Of a stretch of 64,000 nucleotides of DNA, positions 53,581-62,823 are shown one piece after another. Origin of the DNA: Ochrobactrum sp. BTU1 (lineage in GTDB: Bacteria > Pseudomonadota > Alphaproteobacteria > Rhizobiales > Rhizobiaceae); the NCBI GenBank assembly GCA_018798825.1, contig CP076354.1, positions 434,001-498,000 of the forward strand. The letters run 5' to 3'. Both the position numbers and the translations under genes were made by a program. The notes below the pieces were generated by a model that ran no database searches, had not been told where the DNA came from, and was given only the letters and a program-made list of their open reading frames with translations. Position 1 is the first letter of the stretch. Every line of letters starts with the position of its first letter.

Positions 53581-53694
53581 TATTCATATTGCTCCGGGAT
53601 ACAAGCAATTCCAGGAAAAGTGCTTAGCGGTTTTCCGTTCGGAATTGCGACCAAAAGGAACATTCGATTTATTCATACTGCTCCGGGATATAAG
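53581..53694. repeat. 25-nt duplication of the dnaB 3' end flanking an RS-like palindrome
   Basis: Two copies of a 25-nt stretch (53581-53605 and 53670-53694, 23/25 identical) flank a 64-nt insert. The insert has arms GCAATTCC (53605-53612) and GGAATTGC (53641-53648), with inner GGAAAA and TTTTCC, and the RS-type core AAAAGTGCTTAGCGG. The copy at 53670 is the real end of dnaB (IPEQYE then stop); the other still reads CIPEQYE then stop. Confidence 0.75.
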
Positions 53695-55174
53695 ATCCCT
53701 CGGCCAAATCTGCAAATCGCGTGAACTCGGCCTGGAAGGCGAGTTTAACTGTACCCGTTGGTCCGTGACGCTGCTTGGCAACAATAACGTCAGCGGTGCC
53801 CTTTACTTTTTCAAAGTGCTGTTTCCACTCTTCATACTTAGGGTCGAACTCATCGCGAGGCTCGAGGTTCTTAACGTAATATTCCTCACGGAACACGAAA
53901 AGTACTACGTCGGCGTCCTGCTCGATCGAACCCGATTCACGAAGATCGGAGAGCTGAGGGCGCTTGTCGTCACGGCTTTCCACCTGACGCGAAAGCTGTG
54001 ATAGCGCGATGATCGGAACATTGAGTTCCTTACCAAGCGCTTTGAGACCCGTGGTAATTTCGGTGATTTCCTGCACGCGGTTCTGTGCCGAAGCTTTTGA
54101 GGAACCAGTCATCAGCTGAACGTAGTCGATGACCAGAACGTCGAGACCGCGCTGGCGCTTCAGGCGACGCGCACGCGCTGCCAGCTGCGCAATTGAGATA
54201 CCACCGGTCTGATCGATATAAAGCGGGATCTTCTGCATATGCTGTGAGCAGGCGACCAGCTTTTCAAAATCCGATTCAGTAATATCACCGCGACGAATCT
54301 TCGAGGAAGACACTTCCGTTTGCTCAGAAATGATACGGGTCGCGAGCTGCTCCGCCGACATTTCGAGTGAGAAGAAGCCAACAACACCGCCATTGATTGC
54401 CTTCATCGTGCCATCGGCCTGCTGCTCGGCTTCATAGGCATTGGCGATGTTGAAAGCGATGTTCGTAGCAAGCGAGGTCTTACCCATACCCGGACGACCT
54501 GCAAGAATGATCAAGTCGGAAGGCTGCAAACCACCCATTTTGCCATCAAGCGTATGAATGCCCGTGGACACACCCGAAAGGTGGCCGTCGCGCATGAAAG
54601 CGGCGTTCGCCATATCAACGGCGGTGGTAACGGCATCCTTGAACGCCTGAAAACCACCATCATAACGGCCCGTTTCTGCAAGTTCGAACAGACGGCGCTC
54701 GGCGTCTTCGATCTGTTCCTGCGGCGCATTATCAACCGGCGCGTCATAAGCGACGTTGACCATATCTTCGCCAATGCCAATCAAAGCGCGGCGCGTTGCA
54801 AGATCATAGATCGCACGGCCATAATCTTCGGCATTGATGATGGTCACGGCTTCGGTGGCGAGACGCGCGACATACTGGAATACAGTCAGATCACCGATCT
54901 TGCCCTCATTGGGCAAGAAAGTTTTCATGGTGACAGGATTAGCCATCTTGCCGACGCGGATAAGATCCGTGGAGATCTCGTAGATACGGCGATGCAAGGG
55001 CTCGAAGAAATGGGTCGGTTTCAGAAAGTCTGAAACGCGATAAAAGGCGTCGTTGTTGATGAGGATAGCGCCCAAAAGCGCCTGCTCTGCTTCAATGTTG
55101 TGGGGTGCTTCCCGATAAAGCGTCTCTTTTTGATCGCGCGCATCGTCAAGTTTGCGTACCGCCGCTTCCGCCAT
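53669..55174 (-). CDS. dnaB: Replicative DNA helicase
   Basis: Hexameric 5'-3' replication-fork helicase. The 501-residue protein has the N-terminal domain (about 25-130: NIEAEQALLGAILINNDAFY), a linker and a RecA-type core with Walker A AGRPGMGKTSLATNIAF. It also has LVIDYVQLMTGSS (Walker B) and SDLRESGSIEQDADVV. It ends at the usual YIPEQYE-type tail. ATG at 55174. Its 3' end is unusual: the last 25 nt are repeated downstream around a palindromic element. Confidence 0.96.
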   Translation of the reverse strand: MAEAAVRKLDDARDQKETLYREAPHNIEAEQALLGAILINNDAFYRVSDFLKPTHFFEPLHRRIYEISTDLIRVGKMANPVTMKTFLPNEGKIGDLTVFQYVARLATEAVTIINAEDYGRAIYDLATRRALIGIGEDMVNVAYDAPVDNAPQEQIEDAERRLFELAETGRYDGGFQAFKDAVTTAVDMANAAFMRDGHLSGVSTGIHTLDGKMGGLQPSDLIILAGRPGMGKTSLATNIAFNIANAYEAEQQADGTMKAINGGVVGFFSLEMSAEQLATRIISEQTEVSSSKIRRGDITESDFEKLVACSQHMQKIPLYIDQTGGISIAQLAARARRLKRQRGLDVLVIDYVQLMTGSSKASAQNRVQEITEITTGLKALGKELNVPIIALSQLSRQVESRDDKRPQLSDLRESGSIEQDADVVLFVFREEYYVKNLEPRDEFDPKYEEWKQHFEKVKGTADVIVAKQRHGPTGTVKLAFQAEFTRFADLAEGSYIPEQYE

Positions 55175-55392
55175 GATTCTCTAGTCCTGTCCCTGATCTC
55201 TCCAGCTAGCTCTGAAGTGAAGCTAAACGCAACGCAGCCTCAAGGTGATTCCTGCTGGAAGATACAAGCTATACCATGATTCACAGGCATCCACAGTTCA
55301 CGGTTCAATCTTTTGCACCGGGACTTGACGTTTGTTGTGATGCAGAATGGCTGCTGCTACGAAACCCGAAACAAGCTCAGAGGGATTCTTTT

Positions 55393-56403
55393 ATGCGTTC
55401 TCGTTTCATATCGGCGTGGCTGGCGGCCATCGCTTCGTTGTCATTTCTGTCTTTTCCTGCGGCAGCTGCTGAACCGATCAAGGTTAAGGTCTTCATCGCT
55501 GCAATGTTCGAGATCGGCGAGAACAGCGGCGATCGCGCAGGTGAATTTCAAAACTGGTATGAGCGCTATTGGAAAGATGCCAAGCCTATCGAAGTGAAAG
55601 GCGCATTGAAGCCCGTCTATTGTAACGATGATGGTGTTTGCGGCGCAGTGCTTGGCATGGGCAAGGTGAACTCATCTGCCAGTATGCAGGCTATTCTTCT
55701 TGACCCGGCTTTTGACTTCTCGAAAAGCTATTACGTCCTGTCGGGTGTTGCCGGTACGCCACCTTCACGCGGTACGATTGGCGATGTGAGCTGGGCGACA
55801 TGGCTTGTTGATTATGACCTTGGGCACCGCTGGGCTCCGGAAGAAGGCAAGGCAGGCGAGCCGGTCTTCATGCCGCGCAAAGGTTATGAAGACTATCGCG
55901 TCTTCAAGCTCAACCCCGATCTTGTTGCTGCCGCCATGCGTCTCGGCAAAGACGTGAAGCTTGAGGATTCGAAGGAAGCGCAGGCCTATCGGATGCGTTA
56001 TCCGGACAAAGCTGCACAATCAGCACCGTCTTTGAAGGAAGGCACTCATATGACGGGTGATACTTTCTTTCATGGTCCGGGATTGTCGAAAGAAGCGCAA
56101 TACATTGCAAAGCTTTACGGCGCTGACGACTATTTGATCACCGAAATGGAAGCTGCTTCGATCACCCTCGTCATCAAGCGCCAGTTCGGCACGGATCGTA
56201 TTCTCAGCCTGCGTGGAGCCGTGAACTTCGATCAGGGCAATCCAAACGAAACCACGTTGCAGCACCTTGATCCAGCACCGGGCGAAACCGCTGGCGGCTT
56301 TGCCGAAACAGTCAAGAATATCTACCTCGTCGGCGCTCCGGTCGTCGATGAAATCACGACCCATTGGGATAAATGGGAAGCCGGTGTTCCTAAAGCTGAA
56401 TAA
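55393..56403 (+). CDS. Purine nucleoside permease (NUP) family protein, secreted
   Basis: 336-residue protein with a signal peptide (MRSRFISAWLAAIASLSFLS, then FPAAAAEP). The mature part is that of the NUP family (KVKVFIAAMFEIGENSGDRA, YVLSGVAGTPPSRGTIGDVS, ITEMEAASITLVIK), which resembles nucleoside phosphorylases. The family was named for nucleoside uptake in Candida; a periplasmic nucleoside-binding or phosphorolytic role is inferred. ATG 55393 with AGAGGG upstream. It is divergent from dnaB and shares a terminator with convergent cfa. Confidence 0.82.
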   Translation: MRSRFISAWLAAIASLSFLSFPAAAAEPIKVKVFIAAMFEIGENSGDRAGEFQNWYERYWKDAKPIEVKGALKPVYCNDDGVCGAVLGMGKVNSSASMQAILLDPAFDFSKSYYVLSGVAGTPPSRGTIGDVSWATWLVDYDLGHRWAPEEGKAGEPVFMPRKGYEDYRVFKLNPDLVAAAMRLGKDVKLEDSKEAQAYRMRYPDKAAQSAPSLKEGTHMTGDTFFHGPGLSKEAQYIAKLYGADDYLITEMEAASITLVIKRQFGTDRILSLRGAVNFDQGNPNETTLQHLDPAPGETAGGFAETVKNIYLVGAPVVDEITTHWDKWEAGVPKAE

Positions 56404-56406
56404 GCA

Positions 56407-56447
56407 GAAAGGGGCTGTGTGAATGTTCACGCAGCCCCTTTCTTTGT
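56407..56447. terminator. Bidirectional terminator between the NUP-family gene and cfa
   Basis: GAAAGGGGCTG pairs with CAGCCCCTTTC in one long imperfect stem (56407-56442), extended by GTGAA with TTCAC near the loop, then TTTGT on the plus strand. Confidence 0.85.
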
Positions 56448-56456
56448 ATGTCAGCA

Positions 56457-57740
56457 CTATTGAGCTTTGGCTCTTTTTTTGGGTGCTTGCGTCTCGCTGT
56501 TGGCACCTTTTGGCGCGCTGTCGAGCCGCTTGAGTCGCTTTTCCTCAGCCTCAATGTAATTGCGTGTTAGCGGCACGGCTTCCTGCTTATGTGCAATCTG
56601 AATATGGAACACCATCATGTTCTGCCAACGGAATGCACTCTCAGAGGCTGCGAGGTAAAATTCCCACATTCGGCAGAAACGTTCGTCATAAAGAGCTTTG
56701 GCTTCCTCGCGTCGAGCCATAAATGCAAGACGCCATTCTTTGAGCGTTTCGGCATAATGAAGCCGCAAGATTTCAATGTCAGTGACATAAAGCCCTGCTT
56801 TCTCGATATGCGGCAACACCTCGGAGAGGGCAGGGATATAACCACCCGGGAAAATATATTTGCGGATGAATGGGTTGGTTGCGCCAGGGCCATCGGCGCG
56901 GCCAATAGCGTGAAGCAGGAAGACGCCGTCTTTTTTTAGCAAGCGCGCCGCATGTTGAAAATATTCAGCGAAATGTCCGACGCCGACATGCTCGAACATT
57001 CCTACTGAGACAAGCCGGTCGAACTGGTCATCGATATTGCGATAATCGGTCAACTGAAACTTGGCGCGGTCCGCAAGATCTTCTTCGGCTGCGCGTTTGT
57101 TGGCGATAGCGTGCTGTTCTTCTGAAAGCGTGACACCGGTCACATTGGCTTTGAGATAACGGGCGAGATAAAGCCCCATGCCGCCCCAACCGCAGCCAAT
57201 ATCCAGAATTTTGTCGCCTTCATTGACGAGAAGTTTCGCTGCGATATGGCGCTTCTTCGCGAGTTGTGCCTCAGCGAGCGTCGTATTGGGTGTTTCAAAG
57301 TAAGCGCAGGAATACTGCTTGTCCGGATCAAGGAACAGATCGTAAAGCGCGCCTGAAAGGTCGTAATGGCTTTTCACATTGCTCGATGAGCGAGCCAGAT
57401 TGTTCATCTGCTGGAAACGCCGAAACAGCACGCGGAATTTGCCAGCTGCCTTCATCCAAGGCTCGGTGGCGGCTATTGGCCCCGTGTTTTCGAAAACCAC
57501 TTTCAGCAATGTGTAAATATCGCCGTAGAGAAAATCGATTTCGCCATCCATGAAGCATTCGGCAAGCTTCAATTCAGGGTCGAGCGCTACGGCGCGTTCA
57601 GCATGTCGAGTATTAAAACGGATATGAACCGGCTCGCCGGTCTTGTCTCCATACTGATTGGCAGTCCCATCAGAATCGGTAACCGTTAGGTCCCCGGTTT
57701 TGATCATATGCGAAAGAACAGTACGCAGCATTCCATACAT
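56457..57740 (-). CDS. cfa: Cyclopropane-fatty-acyl-phospholipid synthase
   Basis: SAM-dependent enzyme that adds a methylene bridge to unsaturated phospholipid acyl chains, a stationary-phase and acid-stress adaptation. The 427-residue protein has ILDIGCGWGGMGLYLARYLK and VSVGMFEHVGVGHFAEYFQ, both family signatures. It ends in a basic tail. The ATG at 57740 has GGAG nine bases upstream; ATG 57749 sits directly on that site. It is the only cfa seen in this window. Confidence 0.94.
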   Translation of the reverse strand: MYGMLRTVLSHMIKTGDLTVTDSDGTANQYGDKTGEPVHIRFNTRHAERAVALDPELKLAECFMDGEIDFLYGDIYTLLKVVFENTGPIAATEPWMKAAGKFRVLFRRFQQMNNLARSSSNVKSHYDLSGALYDLFLDPDKQYSCAYFETPNTTLAEAQLAKKRHIAAKLLVNEGDKILDIGCGWGGMGLYLARYLKANVTGVTLSEEQHAIANKRAAEEDLADRAKFQLTDYRNIDDQFDRLVSVGMFEHVGVGHFAEYFQHAARLLKKDGVFLLHAIGRADGPGATNPFIRKYIFPGGYIPALSEVLPHIEKAGLYVTDIEILRLHYAETLKEWRLAFMARREEAKALYDERFCRMWEFYLAASESAFRWQNMMVFHIQIAHKQEAVPLTRNYIEAEEKRLKRLDSAPKGANSETQAPKKRAKAQ

Positions 57741-58082
57741 CGGCCCCATCTCCTTGTTGAGATTAGAGCAGGTGCAAACATCCATGCGATTGCATGGCAG
57801 GCGGCCCGTTGCCTTTATAAAAGCCGCGCTGTCATCAGATTTTCAGGCAATTCCCATTTGGTCAGTCAGTCTTTGGCCGGCCTCTGGCTTTTCGCCTGAG
57901 CAAACGCGGACGTTTCCGTCAGCACCCTCTCCAATCCAATACTAAAATGAAGAATAGGCACTTTTGCCGATCTGAAAAGAGAAAATGCCCGACGGAGACC
58001 GCCGGGCATGATCATATAAAGTTTACCACTATGGGAATGCCAGCCAAAGAGGCTGGCATTTCTCGGATGATAGACGGCTAAA
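57741..58082. other. 342-nt gap between cfa and rplI
   Basis: It contains the cfa promoter region (minus), a hairpin AATGCCAGCC/GGCTGGCATT (58036-58060) and the rplI-operon terminator (57974-58009). No coding frame of note and no recognised RNA. Confidence 0.5.
57974..58009 (-). terminator. Terminator of the rpsF-rpsR-DUF2232-rplI operon
   Basis: On the minus strand ATGCCCGGCGG pairs with CCGTCGGGCAT around a short loop, followed by TTTTCTCTTTT. It lies 73 nt after rplI, just past a second hairpin. Confidence 0.8.
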
Positions 58083-58652
58083 TTAAGCCTGGTCTTCTGC
58101 TTCTTCGTCTTCGTCGAAGATTTCTTCAGCAAGCGGAGCTTCTTCGATGCCGTAGATAGCTTCGATAGAGGTGAGGTCTTCACCCTTTGCCTGACGTTCT
58201 GCTTCTTCGGTCGAACGTGCGATGTTGACAGTAACGCTGACCTGAACTTCTGGATGCAGCGAAATCGAAACTTCGTGCAGGCCAATTGCCTTGATTGGCT
58301 GGTTCAGTTCGACCTGGTTGCGGTGCAGGTTGAAGCCGTTTGCGGTGATGATGTCAGCGATGTCGCGGGTCGAAACCGAACCGTAGAGCTGACCGGTTTC
58401 ACCAGCCGAACGAACAACGATGAACGATTCGCCGTTGAGCTTTGCAGCAACTGCTTCAGCTTCGTTCTTGCGCTCAAGGTTCTGAGCTTCGAGCTGCGCG
58501 CGCTGGCCTTCAAACTTCTTCTTGTTGGCTTCGTTGGCACGAAGAGCCTTGCCCTGCGGCAGAAGGAAGTTACGGGCAAAGCCGTCCTTGACCTTAACAG
58601 TGTCGCCCATCTGACCGAGGCGAGCGATGCGTTCCAGAAGAATAACGTCCAT
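58083..58652 (-). CDS. rplI: 50S ribosomal protein L9
   Basis: Large-subunit protein L9. The 189-residue protein starts [20 protein letters not shown], the family N-domain, followed by [20 protein letters not shown] and the long connecting helix. The C-terminal domain is [19 protein letters not shown]. It is longer than E. coli L9 (149) because of an acidic tail ([14 protein letters not shown]) typical of rhizobia. It is the last gene of the operon. Confidence 0.97.
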   Translation of the reverse strand: MDVILLERIARLGQMGDTVKVKDGFARNFLLPQGKALRANEANKKKFEGQRAQLEAQNLERKNEAEAVAAKLNGESFIVVRSAGETGQLYGSVSTRDIADIITANGFNLHRNQVELNQPIKAIGLHEVSISLHPEVQVSVTVNIARSTEEAERQAKGEDLTSIEAIYGIEEAPLAEEIFDEDEEAEDQA

Positions 58653-58682
58653 TTGAGTTTCCTTTCGAGTGTTTCAATATGT

Positions 58683-59642
58683 TTATTGGTTGTTGGCGTC
58701 TGGCATTTTTGAGATCGGCGCACCGCGCGATGTATCGAAAAGACCAAAAACCATGAAGACAAAAAGCAGGAATGCGAAGAGGATAATCGCCACATAAACG
58801 AGCCACAGCACCACTGGGCGCCAGGCTTTTCCACGCGTGCGCATGTGGAATGTTGCAAGACCTGCAATCATGAAGCCGAAGCTCAATGCTCCAACAACTA
58901 CCGTTGCAATCAGGCCAGCTCCACCCGGCAGAAACGCTACTGCGAGCGCCACCGCAAAAACGAGCAATGCCGGACGCGGCATACGCATGGTCGCGGGCCA
59001 GTCATCACGCGGACGGCGTAAACGGCCAGAAAGAGCTGTAAGGCGCAGAGCCAGATAGAGATTACCGACCAGAATGGCAAGGCAGGTTGCAGGCTGAACC
59101 GCAGGCAAGGCTACCATCAGAAGAGCCGTAACGCTCTGGCGCATTTCATCGCTAGGTGTGAACTGTGGATCAGCCTCAGCCAGACGATCGATCAGCGTAT
59201 TAGCCAGCTCGCGAGCCATATCCGGCCCGAAACCCAGAATGAAACCAATTATGATGAAGCTGACAGCAACCATCAGCGCGAGACGGAAAACAATATCCGA
59301 AAGCGGATACCAGACCATGACGTCTTTAGGACCGCCGAGTTCGGAAGCCGGACGTGCGAGGCCGGAAAGATACGCGCCTGTTGCAGCGGGCACGTAGCTT
59401 GTTAGTGCCATCAGCACTGCTGCCATGGGGGCTGCAAACACGCCGATCGCAATGGTGGCGGCTGCAGCGGCAACAAGCCCTGCGCTCGAACCCCAACCAA
59501 GGGCGGCAACAAAAATTGGTAACGGCGTCAGGAAATACAGAACCACCGCCATGCCCGATTGAGCAATGACACCAGACGACATCAATGCCGAGGCAAGCCC
59601 CGCCAATATGCCGACTCCAATGATGGTTCCGTTAAACTTCAT
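58683..59642 (-). CDS. DUF2232 membrane protein
   Basis: 319-residue integral membrane protein with about eight helices (first: GVGILAGLASALMSSGVIAQ). It is the DUF2232 family member found between rpsR and rplI in alphaproteobacteria. Function unknown; the position in a ribosomal protein operon is conserved, suggesting a role tied to growth or membrane assembly, not shown. ATG at 59642. It lies 30 nt upstream of rplI and 146 nt downstream of rpsR. Confidence 0.85.
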   Translation of the reverse strand: MKFNGTIIGVGILAGLASALMSSGVIAQSGMAVVLYFLTPLPIFVAALGWGSSAGLVAAAAATIAIGVFAAPMAAVLMALTSYVPAATGAYLSGLARPASELGGPKDVMVWYPLSDIVFRLALMVAVSFIIIGFILGFGPDMARELANTLIDRLAEADPQFTPSDEMRQSVTALLMVALPAVQPATCLAILVGNLYLALRLTALSGRLRRPRDDWPATMRMPRPALLVFAVALAVAFLPGGAGLIATVVVGALSFGFMIAGLATFHMRTRGKAWRPVVLWLVYVAIILFAFLLFVFMVFGLFDTSRGAPISKMPDANNQ

Positions 59643-59788
59643 AAACTCGCTGTCCTGCTCCGGCTATTCCGGTTCTGCAGTTAGAGACGGCACAAGGGCT
59701 TCGCCTCAACTTGGGTTTTAAATTACACTCCGTTGCGCCCATCGCAGTGGAGGAAAATGGGAGGCGAAGTGTCGCCTCCCAAAAAGTT

Positions 59789-60037
59789 TTACTTCACAAC
59801 GTATGGAAGCAGGCCGAGGAAACGAGCGCGCTTGATCGCCTTGGCGAGTTCACGCTGCTTCTTCTGGCTGACAGCCGTAATACGCGAAGGAACGATTTTG
59901 CCGCGTTCCGAAATGTAACGCTGCAGAAGCTTGATGTCCTTGTAGTCGATCTTCGGTGCGTTTGCGCCGGAGAAAGGGCACGTCTTGCGACGACGATGGA
60001 AAGGACGACGGGTCGGAATCTGATTGATATCAACCAT
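59789..60037 (-). CDS. rpsR: 30S ribosomal protein S18
   Basis: 82-residue small-subunit protein S18, which binds S6 on the ribosome. Core: [20 protein letters not shown], then [19 protein letters not shown] and [20 protein letters not shown]. Length is normal. Its ATG at 60037 is 2 nt after the rpsF stop, so the pair is translationally coupled. Confidence 0.97.
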   Translation of the reverse strand: MVDINQIPTRRPFHRRRKTCPFSGANAPKIDYKDIKLLQRYISERGKIVPSRITAVSQKKQRELAKAIKRARFLGLLPYVVK

Positions 60038-60039
60038 GA

Positions 60040-60492
60040 TTATGCTCCTTCACCAGCTTCGTTGTCGCGTGGACGACGTGGGCCGCGATCACCGCGATCG
60101 CCACGGTCGAAACCGCCTTCACGTGGACGACGTGGGCCGCGGTCATCACCATCGCGTTCACGACGATCGTCGCGGCGCGAAAGCATAGCCGACTGGCCTT
60201 CTTCGTGTTCTTCAACGCGAACGGTCATGAAACGAAGAACGTCTTCGTTGATGCGCATCTGGCGTTCCATTTCAGCAACGGCTGCTGCCGGAGCTTCGAT
60301 GTTTACGAGCGTGTAATACGCCTTGCGATTCTTCTTGATGCGGTAGGTGAGGGGACGAAGACCCCAGTTTTCAACCTTACCGACCTTGCCGCCATTAGCT
60401 TCGAGGACACCCTTGTACTGTTCGACGAGAGCGTCGACCTGCTGCTGGGAAATGTCCTGGCGGGCAAGAAGCACATGTTCATAAAGAGCCAT
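60040..60492 (-). CDS. rpsF: 30S ribosomal protein S6 with RG-rich tail
   Basis: 150-residue small-subunit protein S6. The core (residues 1-100) starts [20 protein letters not shown] and includes [19 protein letters not shown]. Residues about 100-150 are an Arg/Gly/Asp-rich tail with two RGPRRPR units. A 20-bp exact repeat (60068-60087 and 60122-60141, 54 nt or 18 codons apart, in frame) shows an internal duplication. E. coli S6 is post-translationally glutamylated at its own acidic tail; here the tail is basic instead. ATG at 60492. Confidence 0.96.
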   Translation of the reverse strand: MALYEHVLLARQDISQQQVDALVEQYKGVLEANGGKVGKVENWGLRPLTYRIKKNRKAYYTLVNIEAPAAAVAEMERQMRINEDVLRFMTVRVEEHEEGQSAMLSRRDDRRERDGDDRGPRRPREGGFDRGDRGDRGPRRPRDNEAGEGA

Positions 60493-60841
60493 TGGCTTTG
60501 CCTTTCTTCTGTTGCATCACGCTGGCACTAACGGCTAAGCCTCTGCGACTTCTCTTAGAACCGGAAAACCGGGAAGAAAGGACGCTTGGGTAAAGACAAT
60601 CGAGAGCGGAGACACGGGAGGCAGAAGCACTTACGACTTCCACATGCATTCTCACTTTTAACGGTGAGGAAGACATGCTCCTCCGTTCAGCCCCCAGCTA
60701 ATGCCAGCAACGAACGGGCGCCTATTACGTGTTTTTCCCCTGCTTTGCAAGCGTTGCGACTGGCAAAAATCCACAAATACTTGACTTTTCAACCCATGCT
60801 GGGGCACATCGCGTGAAATTGTTATATAAAAAGAGGCATTC
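60493..60841. other. 349-nt divergent spacer between rpsF and fabD
   Basis: It holds the promoters of two divergent operons. A TTGACT (60781-60786) upstream of fabD could be a -35, but no matching -10 lies 16-18 nt further on; a TATATA (60823-60828) near the fabD start is at the wrong distance. The minus-strand leader of rpsF contains short CCGG-rich hairpins, e.g. CCCGGTTTTCCGG (60564-60576). No coding frame is convincing. Confidence 0.4.
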
Positions 60842-61786
60842 ATGGCGGTAGCATTTACCTTTCCCGGACAGGGCAGCCAGGCAGTTGGCATGGGCAAAGC
60901 CTTGGCGGAACAGTTCGCTGAAGCACGCGCTGTTTTCGAGGAAGTAGACGCAGCACTGGGCGAAAAGCTCTCCGCGACCATGTTTGAAGGTCCGGAAGAT
61001 GTTCTTACGCTGACGGCCAATGCACAACCGGCTCTTATGGCGGTGTCGATTGCCACGCTGCGCGTCATGGAAGCGCGTGGCTTTTCGCTGAAGGACAAAG
61101 TCGCCTACGTTGCAGGCCATTCGCTCGGCGAGTATTCGGCGCTGTGCGCAGCGGGCACTTTTTCGCTTGCAGATACTGCCCGCCTCTTGCGTATTCGCGG
61201 TAACGCCATGCAGAAGGCTGTTCCTGTCGGGGAAGGCGCAATGGCTGCCATTATCGGCCTCGAGCACAGCGATGTTGAAACTATCTGTGCAGAAGCAAAG
61301 GCCTCCGGCTCGGTTCAGATCGCAAATGACAATGGCGGCGGTCAGCTCGTCATTTCTGGTTCAAAAGCGGCTGTTGAACTGGCGGCTTCGCTTGCTTCCG
61401 AAAAAGGTGCCAAGCGTGCGATCATGTTGCCCGTCTCCGCACCGTTCCATTCGACGCTGATGGCTCCTGCTGCGGAAGCTATGCGTGAAGCGCTGGCTCA
61501 GGTTGAGAAGCACAATCCGGTTGTGCCGCTGATTGCCAATGTGCGTGCGGCGCCTGTCACGGATGCCAATGAGATCGCTGATCTTCTGGTCGAGCAGGTC
61601 ACGGGTCAGGTGCGTTGGCGGGAAACTGTTGAATGGTTTGCAGCCAATAGCGTAACCACGCTTTATGAAGTAGGTTCAGGCAAGGTTCTGACCGGTCTTG
61701 CGCGTCGCATCTCTAAGGATGTGACTGGCGTAACCGTTGGTTCGGCCGAAGAAATCGATGCAGCTCTTGCTGCGCTTAATGCATAA
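60842..61786 (+). CDS. fabD: Malonyl-CoA--ACP transacylase
   Basis: Transfers malonyl from CoA to ACP to start elongation. The 314-residue protein has the nucleophile Ser94 in AGHSLGEYSAL, the N-terminal FTFPGQGSQAVGMGKALA, and the catalytic His in SAPFHSTLM. ATG at 60842 follows AAGAGG. It is divergent from rpsF. fabG lies 11 nt downstream, in one operon. Confidence 0.97.
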   Translation: MAVAFTFPGQGSQAVGMGKALAEQFAEARAVFEEVDAALGEKLSATMFEGPEDVLTLTANAQPALMAVSIATLRVMEARGFSLKDKVAYVAGHSLGEYSALCAAGTFSLADTARLLRIRGNAMQKAVPVGEGAMAAIIGLEHSDVETICAEAKASGSVQIANDNGGGQLVISGSKAAVELAASLASEKGAKRAIMLPVSAPFHSTLMAPAAEAMREALAQVEKHNPVVPLIANVRAAPVTDANEIADLLVEQVTGQVRWRETVEWFAANSVTTLYEVGSGKVLTGLARRISKDVTGVTVGSAEEIDAALAALNA

Positions 61787-61797
61787 GAGGATCTGGA

Positions 61798-62535
61798 ATG
61801 TTTGATCTGACTGGCCGCAAGGCTCTCGTAACCGGTGCGACTGGCGGTCTGGGCGAAGCGATTGCTCGCGCTCTTCATGCGCAGGGCGCAATCGTCGGCC
61901 TTCATGGTACGCGTGAAGAAAAGCTGAAAGAGCTCGCTGCTGAACTCGGTGATCGTACGTTCATTTTCCCGGCAAACCTGTCTGACCGCGAAGCCGTCAA
62001 GGCTCTTGGCCAGAAGGCGGAAGAAGAAATGGGCGGTATTGATATTCTCGTCAATAATGCCGGCATTACCCGTGATGGCCTGTTCGTACGCATGAGCGAC
62101 GAAGATTGGGATGCGGTTCTCAATGTCAACCTGACCTCGGTGTTCAACCTGACGCGTGAGCTGACCCATCCGATGATGCGCCGCCGCAATGGCCGTATTA
62201 TCAATATTACGTCGATTGTTGGCGTGACCGGTAATCCAGGTCAGGCAAACTACTGCGCGTCCAAAGCAGGCCTAATCGGCTTCTCGAAGTCGCTGGCCCA
62301 GGAAATTGCGAGCCGCAACGTTACAGTTAACTGTATTGCTCCGGGTTTCATCGAATCGGCTATGACCGACAAGCTGAACGAGAAGCAGAAGGAAGCAATC
62401 ATGGGCAGCATCCCGATGAAGCGTATGGGCGCTGGCGGTGATATTGCTGCTGCGGTTGTTTACCTGGCAAGCGATGAAGCCGCATATGTGACTGGCCAGA
62501 CACTGCACATCAATGGCGGTATGGCTATGATCTAA
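61798..62535 (+). CDS. fabG: 3-oxoacyl-[ACP] reductase
   Basis: First reduction step of fatty acid elongation, NADPH-dependent. The 245-residue SDR has TGATGGLGEAIARALH, the catalytic Ser139 in INITSIVG, and Tyr152/Lys156 in YCASK. NNAG is present. It lies 11 nt after fabD and is separated from acpP by 288 nt. Confidence 0.97.
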   Translation: MFDLTGRKALVTGATGGLGEAIARALHAQGAIVGLHGTREEKLKELAAELGDRTFIFPANLSDREAVKALGQKAEEEMGGIDILVNNAGITRDGLFVRMSDEDWDAVLNVNLTSVFNLTRELTHPMMRRRNGRIINITSIVGVTGNPGQANYCASKAGLIGFSKSLAQEIASRNVTVNCIAPGFIESAMTDKLNEKQKEAIMGSIPMKRMGAGGDIAAAVVYLASDEAAYVTGQTLHINGGMAMI

Positions 62536-62739
62536 AAGCCCTTTACAGGCTTTGAGGTCACTATTTTACGGTATATAAAGGCTTAAAGTCGGACTGTGAA
62601 AACTAAAATGCGCTTTGCCTTGCTCAAGAAGCATGGTAATGCGCCCGACGAGAGTTTCGGCATTTCGGTTGCGAGATGTCGTTATCCTGTTCCGCAAGGA
62701 ATATCCACAGGGTGACTGTCAGGCGAGTAAACTCGAAAC

Positions 62740-62769
62740 TTGGCAGGCATCTTATAACTTGATTACAAT
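62740..62769 (+). promoter_or_regulatory. Predicted promoter of acpP
   Basis: TTGGCA (62740-62745) and TACAAT (62764-62769) are 18 nt apart, both close to consensus. They lie in the 288-nt fabG-acpP gap, so acpP probably has its own strong promoter with a leader of about 48 nt. No other feature is seen in that gap except AAAGCC/GGCTTT after fabG. Confidence 0.55.
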
Positions 62770-62823
62770 CATGCATGCCGCTAACCAAGGCAGAGCAAAC
62801 TAACAACAGGTCGAGGTTCCGAC

